64,000 nucleotides of DNA from Rikenellaceae bacterium (GCA_015059735.1 SUZX01000009.1:17431-81430); one strand, 5' to 3'. Counted from the stretch's first letter, positions 30,445 through 39,561 are shown. The notes: generated by a model not told the origin, from the letters alone. Made by a program: numbers and translations.

Positions 30445-31409
30445 TGAACGAGACCGTTAAAAATCAGATTCTAGAAGTAGCCCGTAAAGCAGTACATACC
30501 GAGATGCTGGCTCTTCGCTACATGGAAGAGACGCTAGATGATGAATTTGTCAAGGCTGTTGAAATTATTCTCGGTTGCTGTGGCAAATGTATCATTACTG
30601 GCATGGGTAAGTCGGGACTTGTCGGGCGCAAAATTGCTGCAACTCTCGCCTCTACCGGAACTCCGAGTTTTTTTCTGCACCCGGGCGAAGCTTTTCATGG
30701 TGATTTAGGTATGATCTCTCCCGAAGATGTTGTTGTGGCGTTATCCTATTCGGGCGAAACCGATGAAATATTGAAAATTGTACCTTTCATCCACTCCAAC
30801 GGAAATAAACTAATTTCGATGACCGGCAATTCGGAGTCTGCTTTGGCAAAAAATTCCGATGTCCATCTTGATGTAGGAGTTAAAGAGGAGGCTTGCATTT
30901 TGCACCTTGCACCCACAAGTTCTACTACTGCTCAAATTGCTATGGGCGACGCATTAGCCGTATCGCTTATGCAGATGCGCGGTTTTACGAGTGTAGATTT
31001 TGCCCGTCTGCACCCGGGTGGCAGTCTCGGCCGACGCCTATTGATGACCGTAGGGAATGTGATGCGCGATCGAGATTTACCCGTTGTGGCCCCCGATTGT
31101 GGTGCAACGGAGATGATTCACGCTATTTCGAAAGGAGGGTTGGGACTGATCGTAATCTGCGACGGTGATCGCATCGAAGGAATCGTTACCGATGGTGATG
31201 TTCGTCGTGCTATGGAGCGTTTGCGCGGAGAGTTTTTCAATATCTGCGCCAAAGATATTGCCACCCCGAATCCTATTTCGATTCGTCCTTCGGAGAAATT
31301 GATCGAAGCCGAAAAGGTAATGACCCGTAATAAAATCACATCGTTGCTTGTAACCAATGACAACGGCATTTTGCAAGGTGTGATTCAGATTTACGACATT
31401 AAATTGTAG
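30444..31409 (+). CDS. kdsD: Arabinose-5-phosphate isomerase (KpsF/GutQ family)
   Basis: The 321-residue protein has an N-terminal SIS sugar-isomerase domain (CIITGMGKSGLVGRKIAATLASTGTPSFFLHPGEAFHGDLGMI) and two CBS motifs (~205-320). It converts ribulose 5-phosphate to arabinose 5-phosphate, the KdsA substrate. Its position directly after kdsA supports this over a GutQ catabolic role. The Kdo-8-phosphate phosphatase (kdsC) is not in this cluster. A terminator follows. Confidence 0.93.
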   Translation: MNETVKNQILEVARKAVHTEMLALRYMEETLDDEFVKAVEIILGCCGKCIITGMGKSGLVGRKIAATLASTGTPSFFLHPGEAFHGDLGMISPEDVVVALSYSGETDEILKIVPFIHSNGNKLISMTGNSESALAKNSDVHLDVGVKEEACILHLAPTSSTTAQIAMGDALAVSLMQMRGFTSVDFARLHPGGSLGRRLLMTVGNVMRDRDLPVVAPDCGATEMIHAISKGGLGLIVICDGDRIEGIVTDGDVRRAMERLRGEFFNICAKDIATPNPISIRPSEKLIEAEKVMTRNKITSLLVTNDNGILQGVIQIYDIKL

Positions 31410-31447
31410 GTTAAGAATCGTTTTGGGTATTTATCACCTCCCAATTT

Positions 31448-31480
31448 ATGCCGTTCTTTCTCGAACGGCATTTTTGTTTT
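31448..31480 (+). terminator. Terminator of the lon-kds operon
   Basis: 9-bp perfect stem (31448-31456 with 31463-31471) followed by TTTTTG. Confidence 0.85.
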
Positions 31481-31731
31481 GGAGCTTACATACGAATTCA
31501 CACAATCTTGTTGCTCTCTTGCTTTTAACCTCCCCACACTCACAGCTGCGCCGTGTTTGTAATCTCTGACCCACCTCCAAATCCCCCGCCTTAGGCAGGG
31601 GACTTACGTCCGTCCATCTGCGGTGGAAGCAGGGTATCTTACACTGTGATGTAAAATCGCATATAATTGTCTTTGTTTTTCCCTATTTATGAAGATTTTA
31701 GAATTAAAATCTCAGATTTTGATTTCGACTC
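31481..31731. other. Non-coding stretch before dnaG with short palindromes
   Basis: No credible gene. It holds a GC-rich hairpin (31584-31601: CCCC/GGGG and GCC/GGC with one bulged base) inside a C-rich stretch that looks like an interspersed palindromic element. There is also a perfect 8-bp inverted repeat AGATTTTA/TAAAATCT (31693-31712), with a further AGATTTT at 31714-31720 just upstream of the dnaG promoter. Confidence 0.5.
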
Positions 31732-31763
31732 TTGAATTTTTCGTTCTGTAATTCGTATCTTTG
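31732..31763 (+). promoter_or_regulatory. Promoter of dnaG, almost touching the start codon
   Basis: TTG (31732-31734), 21 bp, TATCTTTG (31756-31763). Only 6 bases separate the box from the ATG at 31770, so the transcript would have almost no leader. Confidence 0.65.
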
Positions 31764-31769
31764 TAGGCT

Positions 31770-33740
31770 ATGATCGATAGAGAAACTGTTGACCGCATCT
31801 ATGCCGCTGCCAATATTGTGGATATTGTTGGCGAGTATGTCACACTCCGACGCAAGGGTGTGAACTATGTGGCATGCTGTCCATTCCACAACGAAAAAAC
31901 CCCCTCGTTTGTAGTTTCTCCCACAAAAGGTGTCTATAAATGTTTCGGTTGCGGCAAAGCCGGAAATGCAGTAACCTTTGTCATGGATCAAGAGTCCATA
32001 ACCTATCCCGAAGCTTTGAAGATCGTTGCCAAACGGTACGGAATAGAGGTAAAGGAGCGGGAGATGAGCGAAGAAGAGGTACGACGCAACGACGACCGCG
32101 AATCGATGTTTGCGTTGAACGGGTGGGCTGCCGACTATTTCGCCAACTACCTCCACCACGAAGAAGAAGGGATGAGTGTCGGAATGACCTATTTCCGTCA
32201 GAAACGAGGAATGACCGATGCCACCATCCAAAAATTTGGACTCGGATTTTGTCCGTCGAAAGGTGACCGCATGTCGCAAGATGCTTTGGCAACAGGTTAT
32301 CAGCAAGAATTTCTGCTTTCAACAGGTTTATCGTTACAACGTGAGAACAATGGATCTCTTTTTGATCGTTTCCGTGATCGTGTGATCTTCCCAATACATA
32401 ATATCTCAGGGCGAGTTGTCGCATTCGGAGGTCGCACATTACGCACCGATAAGAGTGTTGCCAAATACCAGAACTCACCTGAAAGCGAGATTTATAGCAA
32501 GAAACGCGAACTTTACGGTCTCTATTTTGCCAAGAAAGCAATCCAGCAACAAGAATTTGCCATTCTTGTCGAGGGATATACCGATGTAATCTCAATGCAT
32601 CAGGCAGGAGTCGAAAATGTGGTGGCATCATCCGGCACATCGCTCACGACTGATCAAATTCGATTGTTAGGACGTTTCACACGCAATATCACGGTAATCT
32701 ACGATGGCGATTCGGCCGGCATTCGTGCTTCGTTGCGTGGTATCGATATGATTCTTCGCGAAGGAATGAACGTGCGTGTGGTTTTACTTCCCGAGCCCGA
32801 AGATCCCGACTCATTTGCCCGAAGTCACACTGCCGCCGAATTGCAGGCATATATTCGAGACAACGAACAGGATTTCTTAACCTTCAAAGCAAATCTGTTG
32901 TTGCAGGATGCACAAGGAGATCCGATCAAGAAAGCGACTCTTATTAGCGACATGGTGCAGTCGATTGCCCAAATCCCCGATCCGATTCAACGTTCGGTTT
33001 ATATCAAGGAATGTGCCCGAACCATGGAGATTGACGAGCCGGTGTTGATCTCGGAGGTCGCCCGCAAACGTATGGTAACTTCGGGAGATCATGAAACCGA
33101 TGAGTTTATACGACGGCAAGGTGTACAAGTTCAAAAAGGAGGAGAACGCCCCGCAACCGAGTATGTCGCCAATGTTGAAGCCGGCAGTGGCATCGAAGCT
33201 TTGGAACGAGAGTTGGTGAAATATCTGCTTAAATACGGGCATTGCTCATTTGATTATAAAGAGGGGCGTAACATGGTAGCATGCAATGTCGCACAAGTGA
33301 TCTTTGACGAGTTGGGAGCCGATCACATCGAGTTTCGCAATCCGTTGTATGGAAAAATCATGTCGGCATATCGTGAACAATGGTTGGAAAAAGGTGTTGG
33401 AGTTGAAATTCCGGCATACCTATTTATAAATCACCCAGATCCGGATGTTTGCAATCGTGCGGTCGATATCCTAACATCGGATGACAACTATGTTGCCAGC
33501 GAATTGTGGCGTCGCAAAGAGGTACATATTGAGAGTGATGCCGAGATGCTGGCAGTCGGAGTACCCAAAGCCGTTACGCTTTATAAATCAAAAGTTATTG
33601 AAGGATGGATAAAAGAGTTGCAGGCGCGCCTGCACGATGATCTTCCAGACGAGGAGATGGCTGCATTAATACAGCGACTTACGGCATATAACCGCGCCAA
33701 AGTTACCATTGCCAATAAATTGCAACGATTGATACTATAA
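31770..33740 (+). CDS. dnaG: DNA primase
   Basis: This 656-residue enzyme makes replication primers. The CHC2 zinc ribbon is Cys37, His40, Cys58, Cys61 (CCPFHNEKTPSF...YKCFGCGKAGN). The Toprim core follows (ILVEGYTDVISMHQAG ~262-277; IYDGDSAG). The C-terminal part is the DnaB-interacting region. The N-terminus MIDRETVDRIYAAANIVDIVGEYVTLRR is the standard DnaG start, so the very short leader is not caused by choosing too early an ATG. Confidence 0.96.
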   Translation: MIDRETVDRIYAAANIVDIVGEYVTLRRKGVNYVACCPFHNEKTPSFVVSPTKGVYKCFGCGKAGNAVTFVMDQESITYPEALKIVAKRYGIEVKEREMSEEEVRRNDDRESMFALNGWAADYFANYLHHEEEGMSVGMTYFRQKRGMTDATIQKFGLGFCPSKGDRMSQDALATGYQQEFLLSTGLSLQRENNGSLFDRFRDRVIFPIHNISGRVVAFGGRTLRTDKSVAKYQNSPESEIYSKKRELYGLYFAKKAIQQQEFAILVEGYTDVISMHQAGVENVVASSGTSLTTDQIRLLGRFTRNITVIYDGDSAGIRASLRGIDMILREGMNVRVVLLPEPEDPDSFARSHTAAELQAYIRDNEQDFLTFKANLLLQDAQGDPIKKATLISDMVQSIAQIPDPIQRSVYIKECARTMEIDEPVLISEVARKRMVTSGDHETDEFIRRQGVQVQKGGERPATEYVANVEAGSGIEALERELVKYLLKYGHCSFDYKEGRNMVACNVAQVIFDELGADHIEFRNPLYGKIMSAYREQWLEKGVGVEIPAYLFINHPDPDVCNRAVDILTSDDNYVASELWRRKEVHIESDAEMLAVGVPKAVTLYKSKVIEGWIKELQARLHDDLPDEEMAALIQRLTAYNRAKVTIANKLQRLIL

Positions 33741-33923
33741 AGATATTAAAACAAGAAAAAGAGGGCGGAAATCGGGTCGTGCACGCATCACTGCGCACAC
33801 CGTGTGCAAACAGAAAATAAACAGAAAGATGTGTAAAACATATCGAAGATAAAAGAATTGGTTACCTTGACCGATTCCCACCCCCGCGAATAAAAGTGCA
33901 ATTCGTGTGCCGTTTTTAACTAT

Positions 33924-34388
33924 ATGAGCGAACAAAAAAAGATAAACATTAAAAACAAGCGAGCCACTTTCGATTATGAGATTCTCGAAGAGTGGATTGC
34001 CGGAGTTGTATTGGTTGGCACGGAAATCAAATCCATCCGTGCAGGCAAGGCCTCTCTTACCGACTCGTTCTGCTATTTCGATAAGGGAGAGCTTTGGATT
34101 CGAGGGGTCAATATCGCCGAATATAGTTGGGGGACATGCAACAATCATGTACCGCGTCGAGATCGCAAATTGCTGCTTACGGGACGAGAGTTGGATAAGT
34201 TGCAGCGCGCATCCCAAGATCGGGGTTTGACAATTGTCGGATTACGACTTTTCTTAAACGACAGAGGTTTGGCTAAGATTGTTATCGGGTTGGCACGAGG
34301 CCGCAAGGCCTACGACAAGCGTGAGCATTTGAAAGAAAATGATGCTCGCCGCGAAATGGATAAAGTAATGAAAAACTATAAACGATAG
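33924..34388 (+). CDS. smpB: SsrA-binding protein SmpB
   Basis: The 154-residue trans-translation factor binds tmRNA on stalled ribosomes. It has the OB-fold motifs [40 protein letters not shown] and the basic C-terminal tail [29 protein letters not shown]. The 183 bp upstream of it hold no gene, only a 13-base GCACAC/GTGTGC palindrome. tsaB begins 3 bases after the stop. Confidence 0.95.
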   Translation: MSEQKKINIKNKRATFDYEILEEWIAGVVLVGTEIKSIRAGKASLTDSFCYFDKGELWIRGVNIAEYSWGTCNNHVPRRDRKLLLTGRELDKLQRASQDRGLTIVGLRLFLNDRGLAKIVIGLARGRKAYDKREHLKENDARREMDKVMKNYKR

Positions 34389-34391
34389 GTT

Positions 34392-35099
34392 ATGGCATTG
34401 ATCCTATGTATCGAGACCGGTACCGACATTTGCTCGGTCGGTATTGCCCGAGATGGAGAATTGGTATCGTTGCGCGAAAGTGATGAGGGGCGAGATCATG
34501 CCCGCAAGGTGGGTGTTTTTGTCGATGAGTTATTGCATGAGTCGAGAATTTCACCTAATGATTTGGATGCCATTGCCGTAGGTAAAGGCCCCGGGTCTTA
34601 TACCGGCTTGCGCATCGGGGTATCGTTTGCAAAAGGATTATGCTATGGTTTGCAAAAACCATTATTGGCAGTCGGCTCACTCGACGCATTGGCAGCTGTG
34701 GCGCGTGAGGACTACGAAGCCGGAATCTTGCAAGTAGAAGATTGGGACAAAGCATTACTTTGTCCGATGGTCGATGCACGTCGCATGGAGGTTTATGCAC
34801 AAATCTTTGATACCAAAGGAATTGCACAAAACGATGTGTCGGCCGAAATTATCGATACAGATAGTTTCTCGGCATTCCGTGATCAAAAACGTCCTTTTGT
34901 CATATTCGGGAACGGAGCTCGCAAATGTGCCGAGATTCTTGAAGGAGCGCAGTTTATTGAGATTTCCCCATCGGCTCGCGGATTGGCACGATTGGCACAA
35001 CAAGCCTACGATACCGGCAAAACGGAGGATATCGCCTATTTCGAACCTTTCTATTTGAAAGATTTTGTGGTAACAACCTCTAAAAAGAGATTGTTATGA
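34392..35099 (+). CDS. tsaB: tRNA t6A modification subunit TsaB
   Basis: The 235-residue protein of the ASKHA fold (LCIETGTDICSVGIARDGELVS; IAVGKGPGSYTGLRIGVSFAKGLCYG) is the non-catalytic partner of TsaD in making N6-threonylcarbamoyladenosine 37 in tRNA. It is read with smpB. A shared hairpin separates it from convergent oxyR. Confidence 0.93.
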   Translation: MALILCIETGTDICSVGIARDGELVSLRESDEGRDHARKVGVFVDELLHESRISPNDLDAIAVGKGPGSYTGLRIGVSFAKGLCYGLQKPLLAVGSLDALAAVAREDYEAGILQVEDWDKALLCPMVDARRMEVYAQIFDTKGIAQNDVSAEIIDTDSFSAFRDQKRPFVIFGNGARKCAEILEGAQFIEISPSARGLARLAQQAYDTGKTEDIAYFEPFYLKDFVVTTSKKRLL

Positions 35100-35120
35100 T
35101 CAAATAATTGTCGGATAGAG

Positions 35121-35160
35121 AATGAAATTGGCTGAAATATTAATCAGCCAATTTCGTATT
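35121..35160. terminator. Bidirectional terminator, tsaB / oxyR
   Basis: Perfect 12-bp stem (35124-35135 with 35144-35155), A/T-rich flanks on both sides, between convergent genes. Confidence 0.8.
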
Positions 35161-35169
35161 ATACTTGTA

Positions 35170-36066
35170 TTATTGCGGAATGTTTAATTCGGATAATATA
35201 GTAGAAGTCAACGCCCGAATAATCGAGTTCTTAACATAGGTTCGCCGAACGGCCACTGCAATTTTTCGAGAGGTGGCACCTTTGGCCAACGTTTTAAGGC
35301 GATCTCGATGATCACGTGGAATATATTCGATGGCCATTTCGGGAATAATCGTCAAACATGATGTACAATCTACGATGCGCATCAACGTATCAAGTGATCC
35401 TGATTCAAATGAATAGTGAGTAGGCAGATCGCGCCGTGCCTGACACAACTCGATGATTTGGTCTCGCATACAGTTTCCCGGGCTGAGAATCACCAAATCT
35501 TTGAGGTCTATATCTTCTATTCGGATGTTTTGACGTTCGTAAAGCGGATTATCGGGAGATACATAAGCATAAAAACGATCATTGAACAACTCTTGTTCAA
35601 GAATACCGTCTCCACAAGTCCCGCTTGCGACAAGCGCGGCATCGATACGATCTTTTTTGAGGGCTTCAATAATATCGGCCGTTACCATTTCGGAGATCTC
35701 CAACTCGACTTTCGGGAATTTACGTACAAATGCCGGAATAAATTTATGCAACAAATAGGGAGCGATAGTAGGGATCACGCCAAGACGCAATTTTCCGGCG
35801 GTTTCGCCTTTCAACTCGGCCACCGACTCGCGAATATTGTTATATGCTCGTAGGGCCTCGCGGGCACGGTCGAGTACTACCCTACCTGCTTCGGTGGGAA
35901 TGACTGGTTTCTTCGACCGATCGAGTAAGATAACGCCTAACTCCTCTTCGAGTGCTTTGACCTGCATACTTAACGACGGTTGGGTAACGAAACAATGTTC
36001 GGCAGCCAATGAAAAACTACCGCAATTAGCAACCGCAAGTAGGTATTCTAACTGAATGATTGTCAT
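35170..36066 (-). CDS. oxyR: LysR-family hydrogen peroxide sensor OxyR
   Basis: The 298-residue regulator has a winged HTH at 1-60 (MTIIQLEYLLAVANCGSFSLAAEHCFVTQPSLSMQVKALEEELG) and a LysR substrate-binding domain. The redox pair is Cys199 and Cys208 in GNCMRDQIIELC, the same positions and spacing as E. coli OxyR, so peroxide sensing by disulfide formation is very likely. It has its own promoter at 36088-36118. The regulon is not visible here; no catalase or peroxiredoxin gene is adjacent. Confidence 0.93.
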   Translation of the reverse strand: MTIIQLEYLLAVANCGSFSLAAEHCFVTQPSLSMQVKALEEELGVILLDRSKKPVIPTEAGRVVLDRAREALRAYNNIRESVAELKGETAGKLRLGVIPTIAPYLLHKFIPAFVRKFPKVELEISEMVTADIIEALKKDRIDAALVASGTCGDGILEQELFNDRFYAYVSPDNPLYERQNIRIEDIDLKDLVILSPGNCMRDQIIELCQARRDLPTHYSFESGSLDTLMRIVDCTSCLTIIPEMAIEYIPRDHRDRLKTLAKGATSRKIAVAVRRTYVKNSIIRALTSTILSELNIPQ

Positions 36067-36087
36067 TGTGGGTTTTTATTTATTCCT

Positions 36088-36118
36088 CAAAAGTATAAAT
36101 AAATCCGATATTGAACAA
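36088..36118 (-). promoter_or_regulatory. Promoter of oxyR
   Basis: Minus strand TTG (36118-36116), 20 bp, TACTTTTG (36095-36088). Confidence 0.65.
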
Positions 36119-36254
36119 CTTTTTGAGCGGAAATAACTTTCAAAACCAACCTGAGGAAGATCCACAATCATTTTTTCGCGTCTCATTCTTCGTTTTTTAC
36201 TTTTCTATGCCTATCTTTGTCGTCGCAAATGCACATTTTAGGTTCTAAAAGATT

Positions 36255-37190
36255 ATGTTGAGCAGAAGATTACTCCGTATAAAGGTTCTCAAAGCATTGT
36301 TCGCCCACATCAAGTCGGGTGCCGATAATATGATCGCATCGGAAAAGACGTTATTGAGTTCTGTGGACAAGGCTTATGACCTCTATTTCCAAATGTTGCT
36401 ACTTCCCGTAGAGGTGGCAGAATATGCCCGAGGTCGCCAAGAGATTGCCAAACAGAAAAAGCTGCCGACATTTGAGGATCTCAATCCCAATACCAAATTC
36501 GTTGATAATGCACTCATCCGCTTGATCGCTAACAGCGATTCGGTGAACGATCGTATCGCTGTTCGTAAATTGGGATGGAAACAACATCCCGATTTAATCC
36601 GCACCATTTATGCCCGCCTTTGTGAAAGTGCATATTTCAACGAATATATGGCACGCGAAGAGCGTTCGTTCGATGATGACAAACGTTTGTTGGAAGCCTT
36701 CTTCAACGACATGCAGGAGTGTGACGCATTGGATGAGGTGTTGGAAGAGATCTCGATTCTTTGGAGCGACGATCTGCCCTATATCGTAATGATGATTCTG
36801 CGCACCTTGTCAAACACTCGCGTTTCGCATACGGATGTAAAGATTGCCGGACAATTCAAGAGCGAGGAGGATCCGATATTCATCCGCACACTCTTCGAAA
36901 AATCGTTGGTAAACTACAATTCAAACCAAGAGTTCATCGAGAAATTTACGGCCAACTGGGATTTGGAGCGTATCGTTTTCATGGATAATCTGATTTTGGC
37001 TACGGCTGTTACGGAGTTGACCAATTTCCCATCGATTCCGGTAAAAGTGACCCTCGACGAATTCATCGAGATCTCTAAATACTATTCGACTCCCGGCAGT
37101 AGCACCTTCATCAACGGTGTATTGGACAAGATGGTTGAAACATTGACCGCTGACGGCCGAATCCAAAAAGCAGGACGCGGTTTGATCTAA
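36255..37190 (+). CDS. nusB: Transcription antitermination protein NusB (long Bacteroidetes form)
   Basis: The 311-residue protein has its NusB core in the C-terminal half (EEDPIFIRTLFEKSLVNYNSNQEFIEKFTANWDLERIVFMDNLILATAVTELTNFPSIPVKVTLDEFIEISKYYSTPGSSTFINGVLDKM). About 150 extra N-terminal residues are usual in Bacteroidetes and absent from E. coli NusB. It works with NusA/E/G on rRNA transcripts. A TATCTTTG box lies at 36212-36219. A DUF1573 gene follows after 13 bp. Confidence 0.92.
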   Translation: MLSRRLLRIKVLKALFAHIKSGADNMIASEKTLLSSVDKAYDLYFQMLLLPVEVAEYARGRQEIAKQKKLPTFEDLNPNTKFVDNALIRLIANSDSVNDRIAVRKLGWKQHPDLIRTIYARLCESAYFNEYMAREERSFDDDKRLLEAFFNDMQECDALDEVLEEISILWSDDLPYIVMMILRTLSNTRVSHTDVKIAGQFKSEEDPIFIRTLFEKSLVNYNSNQEFIEKFTANWDLERIVFMDNLILATAVTELTNFPSIPVKVTLDEFIEISKYYSTPGSSTFINGVLDKMVETLTADGRIQKAGRGLI

Positions 37191-37203
37191 CCGTAAAACA
37201 GCC

Positions 37204-37662
37204 ATGACAAACAGAGTGCTGTTTTCGTTGATTTTCTGCGGGGTATTGACAGTCATGGCCTGCGGGCCACAGCCATCCCAAAGATCAGTCGATGAATCGA
37301 CAGAAATGTCGAAAACGTCGTATGTTTCGCAACGAATCATTAGCTGTACAGCCGAAAAAATTGTTTCGGGAATTCCCGATACGGTGCGTTTCGGGCACTT
37401 ACATTCGGGAGAAGTTGCGCTTCTACAACTACGCTTGGCCAATCAAACAACTCAACCAATCGTTATCACTTCATACAACCGTAGTTGCGGATGCACAACA
37501 TTGGAATATGATACTCAACCAATTATGCCTAACGAATCCGCTCCTATAACGCTCTATTTCAATTCGCGTGGCGAGTGGGGATGGCAACTGAAAACACTCG
37601 ACATTTTTTTGGCGGGTCACTCCAAACCGTTACGCCTCATCATTGAAGCCGATGTCGAATGA
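37204..37662 (+). CDS. DUF1573 lipoprotein
   Basis: The 152-residue protein begins with a lipoprotein signal (MTNRVLFSLIFCGVLTVMAC; predicted lipidated Cys20). It carries the Ig-like DUF1573 domain with the conserved SCGCTT motif. Family function is unknown; similar domains occur as envelope proteins in Bacteroidetes. It lies between nusB (13 bp) and yajC, whose promoter starts immediately after this stop. Confidence 0.88.
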   Translation: MTNRVLFSLIFCGVLTVMACGPQPSQRSVDESTEMSKTSYVSQRIISCTAEKIVSGIPDTVRFGHLHSGEVALLQLRLANQTTQPIVITSYNRSCGCTTLEYDTQPIMPNESAPITLYFNSRGEWGWQLKTLDIFLAGHSKPLRLIIEADVE

Positions 37663-37665
37663 TCT

Positions 37666-37696
37666 TTTGCAAATTCCACAATAATTCCTATCTTTG
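37666..37696 (+). promoter_or_regulatory. Promoter of yajC
   Basis: TTTG (37666-37669), 19 bp, TATCTTTG (37689-37696). Confidence 0.7.
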
Positions 37697-37735
37697 TCCA
37701 AAATAAACCAAGCAGAACTTAAACAACACAAAATT

Positions 37736-38056
37736 ATGATCAATTTCCTTCAAACGATGACCGAGCCGCCGCAAGCAGGCTTCATGCAGCAGTCCAGTTT
37801 TATCATCATGATCGGCCTTATGGTGTTGGTCATGTGGCTTTTCATGTGGCGTCCCGAGGCTAAACGCCGCAAGCAGATGCAAGAATTCCGCAACGGGCTG
37901 AAAAAAGGGGACAAAATCATCACTGCCGGCGGTATCTACGGCATGGTAAAAGAGGTCAAAGAGACTACGCTGTTGATCGAGGTGGACGGCAATGTCACTT
38001 TGCGCATTGATAAGAACATGGTGGTTGCCGATCCTTCGGGTTTGCAACAGCAATAA
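37736..38056 (+). CDS. yajC: Preprotein translocase subunit YajC
   Basis: From ATG 37736 this is 106 residues: one transmembrane segment (FIIMIGLMVLVMWLFMWRP) and a cytoplasmic domain with GDKIITAGGIYGMVKEVKETTLLIEVDGNVTLRIDKNMV. It is an accessory subunit of the SecDF-YajC complex; secDF is not in this window. An in-frame TTG at 37694 falls inside the promoter box and is rejected. Confidence 0.94.
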   Translation: MINFLQTMTEPPQAGFMQQSSFIIMIGLMVLVMWLFMWRPEAKRRKQMQEFRNGLKKGDKIITAGGIYGMVKEVKETTLLIEVDGNVTLRIDKNMVVADPSGLQQQ

Positions 38057-38083
38057 CCACCCAATATCCTGAAAGGGATATCG

Positions 38084-38110
38084 AGCCGTTCCGTGAGGAG
38101 CGGCTTTTTT
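38084..38110 (+). terminator. Terminator of yajC
   Basis: 9-bp stem with one G-U (38084-38092 with 38097-38105) followed by a T6 run. Confidence 0.8.
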
Positions 38111-38191
38111 CGTGTGTTTTTAGATATATGATTTTCAAAATCTGGCTTTCCATAACAGGATATGATAAAACACAAGGCTGAATTTATACGA

Positions 38192-38200
38192 GGGGGGGGG
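38192..38200 (+). repeat. G9 homopolymer in a non-coding gap
   Basis: Nine consecutive G bases between yajC and the nitronate monooxygenase gene, about 150 bp before the latter's start. Confidence 0.6.
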
Positions 38201-38353
38201 ATAGGATTTACCAAGCTGAAGATCAGCCATTTCGTCATCAAATAGATTGGGGCTACACACAAAGATAAGCGAATTGAAAAGTTCGGGAGCATCTGTGACA
38301 TATGAATTATTATTTGTAGATTTGCGCCGTTCTATCTACAAAACACTTATAAT

Positions 38354-39448
38354 ATGAAATCATTAAAAATCGGAAACCTATGCGCCTCGCTTCCCATCGT
38401 GCAAGGTGGTATGGGTGTGGGTATTTCCCTATCGGGATTGGCTTCGGCAGTAGCCAAAGAAGGTGGCATCGGAGTCATCTCTTCGGCCGGTCTCGGAGTG
38501 ATCTATAACGAATATTCAAAAGATTACCGCGAAGCTTCAATATGGGGTCTCAAACAAGAACTTCGTAAGGCGCGAGAAGCGACCAAAGGAATTATCGGGG
38601 TCAATGTCATGGTTGCCATGTCGAATTTTGCTGATATGGTGCGCACAGCTATTGCCGAAAAAGCTGATATCATCTTCTCCGGCGCGGGACTTCCGTTGAA
38701 TCTCCCCTCTTTTCTGACCGAAGGAGCTAAAACCAAGTTAGCTCCAATCGTTTCCTCGGCTCGTGCCGCCGGATTGTTGTGTCGTAAATGGTGGTCGGAG
38801 TATCGTTATACTCCCGATGCCATCGTTGTCGAAGGGCCCAAGGCCGGAGGACACCTCGGATATAAACGCGAACAAATAGACGACGAACTTTTCTCACTGG
38901 AACACATTGTTCCCGAAGTCGTTGCAGAAGTTCGCAACTTTGAAAAAGAACACGATTGTCACATTCCGGTCATTGCCGGAGGCGGCATTTATACCGGAGA
39001 AGACATTTATCGTATCATGGAATTGGGAGCCGATGGCGTGCAGATGGGAACACGCTTTGTTACCACCGATGAATGCGATGCTGATCCGGCTTTCAAACAG
39101 AGCTACATCGACGCATCGGAACAAGACATCGAAATCATTCAGAGTCCGGTGGGAATGCCCGGAAGAGCCATTCACAACTCGTTTCTCGAACGAGTGAAAG
39201 AGGGACTTAAACGTCCCAAGAACTGCCCATTCGATTGCATCAAGACATGTGACGTAACGCATAGTCCCTACTGCATCATGTTGGCACTCTACAATGCATT
39301 CAAGGGCAAGTTGCAAAACGGGTATGCTTTCTGCGGATCAAATGCATGGCGAGCCCAGAAAATACAGTCGGTCAAAGAGTTGATCTCCTCGCTTTGCGAA
39401 GAATACGAAAAATTATCCATCAAAGAGAAATTTTTCGGAGTAAAATAA
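38354..39448 (+). CDS. Nitronate monooxygenase-family FMN enzyme
   Basis: The 364-residue TIM barrel has a GGMGVGISLSGLASAVAKEGGIGVIS start, the catalytic-His motif VEGPKAGGHLG and phosphate-binding loops (IPVIAGGGIYTGEDI, GADGVQMGTRF). A Cys-rich C-terminal segment (CPFDCIKTCDVTHSPYC) follows. Members oxidise propionate 3-nitronate or act as enoyl-ACP reductases (FabK); the sequence alone does not decide. A TAGATTTG box lies at 38317-38324. It is monocistronic. Confidence 0.85.
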   Translation: MKSLKIGNLCASLPIVQGGMGVGISLSGLASAVAKEGGIGVISSAGLGVIYNEYSKDYREASIWGLKQELRKAREATKGIIGVNVMVAMSNFADMVRTAIAEKADIIFSGAGLPLNLPSFLTEGAKTKLAPIVSSARAAGLLCRKWWSEYRYTPDAIVVEGPKAGGHLGYKREQIDDELFSLEHIVPEVVAEVRNFEKEHDCHIPVIAGGGIYTGEDIYRIMELGADGVQMGTRFVTTDECDADPAFKQSYIDASEQDIEIIQSPVGMPGRAIHNSFLERVKEGLKRPKNCPFDCIKTCDVTHSPYCIMLALYNAFKGKLQNGYAFCGSNAWRAQKIQSVKELISSLCEEYEKLSIKEKFFGVK

Positions 39449-39463
39449 CCACAACAATTATTG

Positions 39464-39510
39464 AAACAAAACTCCCGAAGTTATTAACGACTTCGGGAGT
39501 TTTGTTTGAT
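39464..39510 (+). terminator. Terminator after the nitronate monooxygenase gene
   Basis: Perfect 18-bp stem (39464-39481 with 39490-39507), 8-nt loop, T-rich end. It may serve both strands. Confidence 0.85.
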
Positions 39511-39526
39511 CATAACCCATGATTCA

Positions 39527-39561
39527 CAACAAAAGGTGGCCATATTGACCACCTTTTGTTG
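39527..39561 (-). terminator. Terminator of tRNA-Gln, overlapping its CCA end
   Basis: Perfect 13-bp stem (39527-39539 with 39549-39561) and 9-nt loop. Its upstream arm on the minus strand starts inside the encoded CCA of the tRNA; the other arm ends TTTTGTTG. Confidence 0.7.

Noticed and set aside
33735..34217. 160-residue minus-strand frame opposite smpB
   Set aside because: Antisense shadow of smpB with no recognisable domain.
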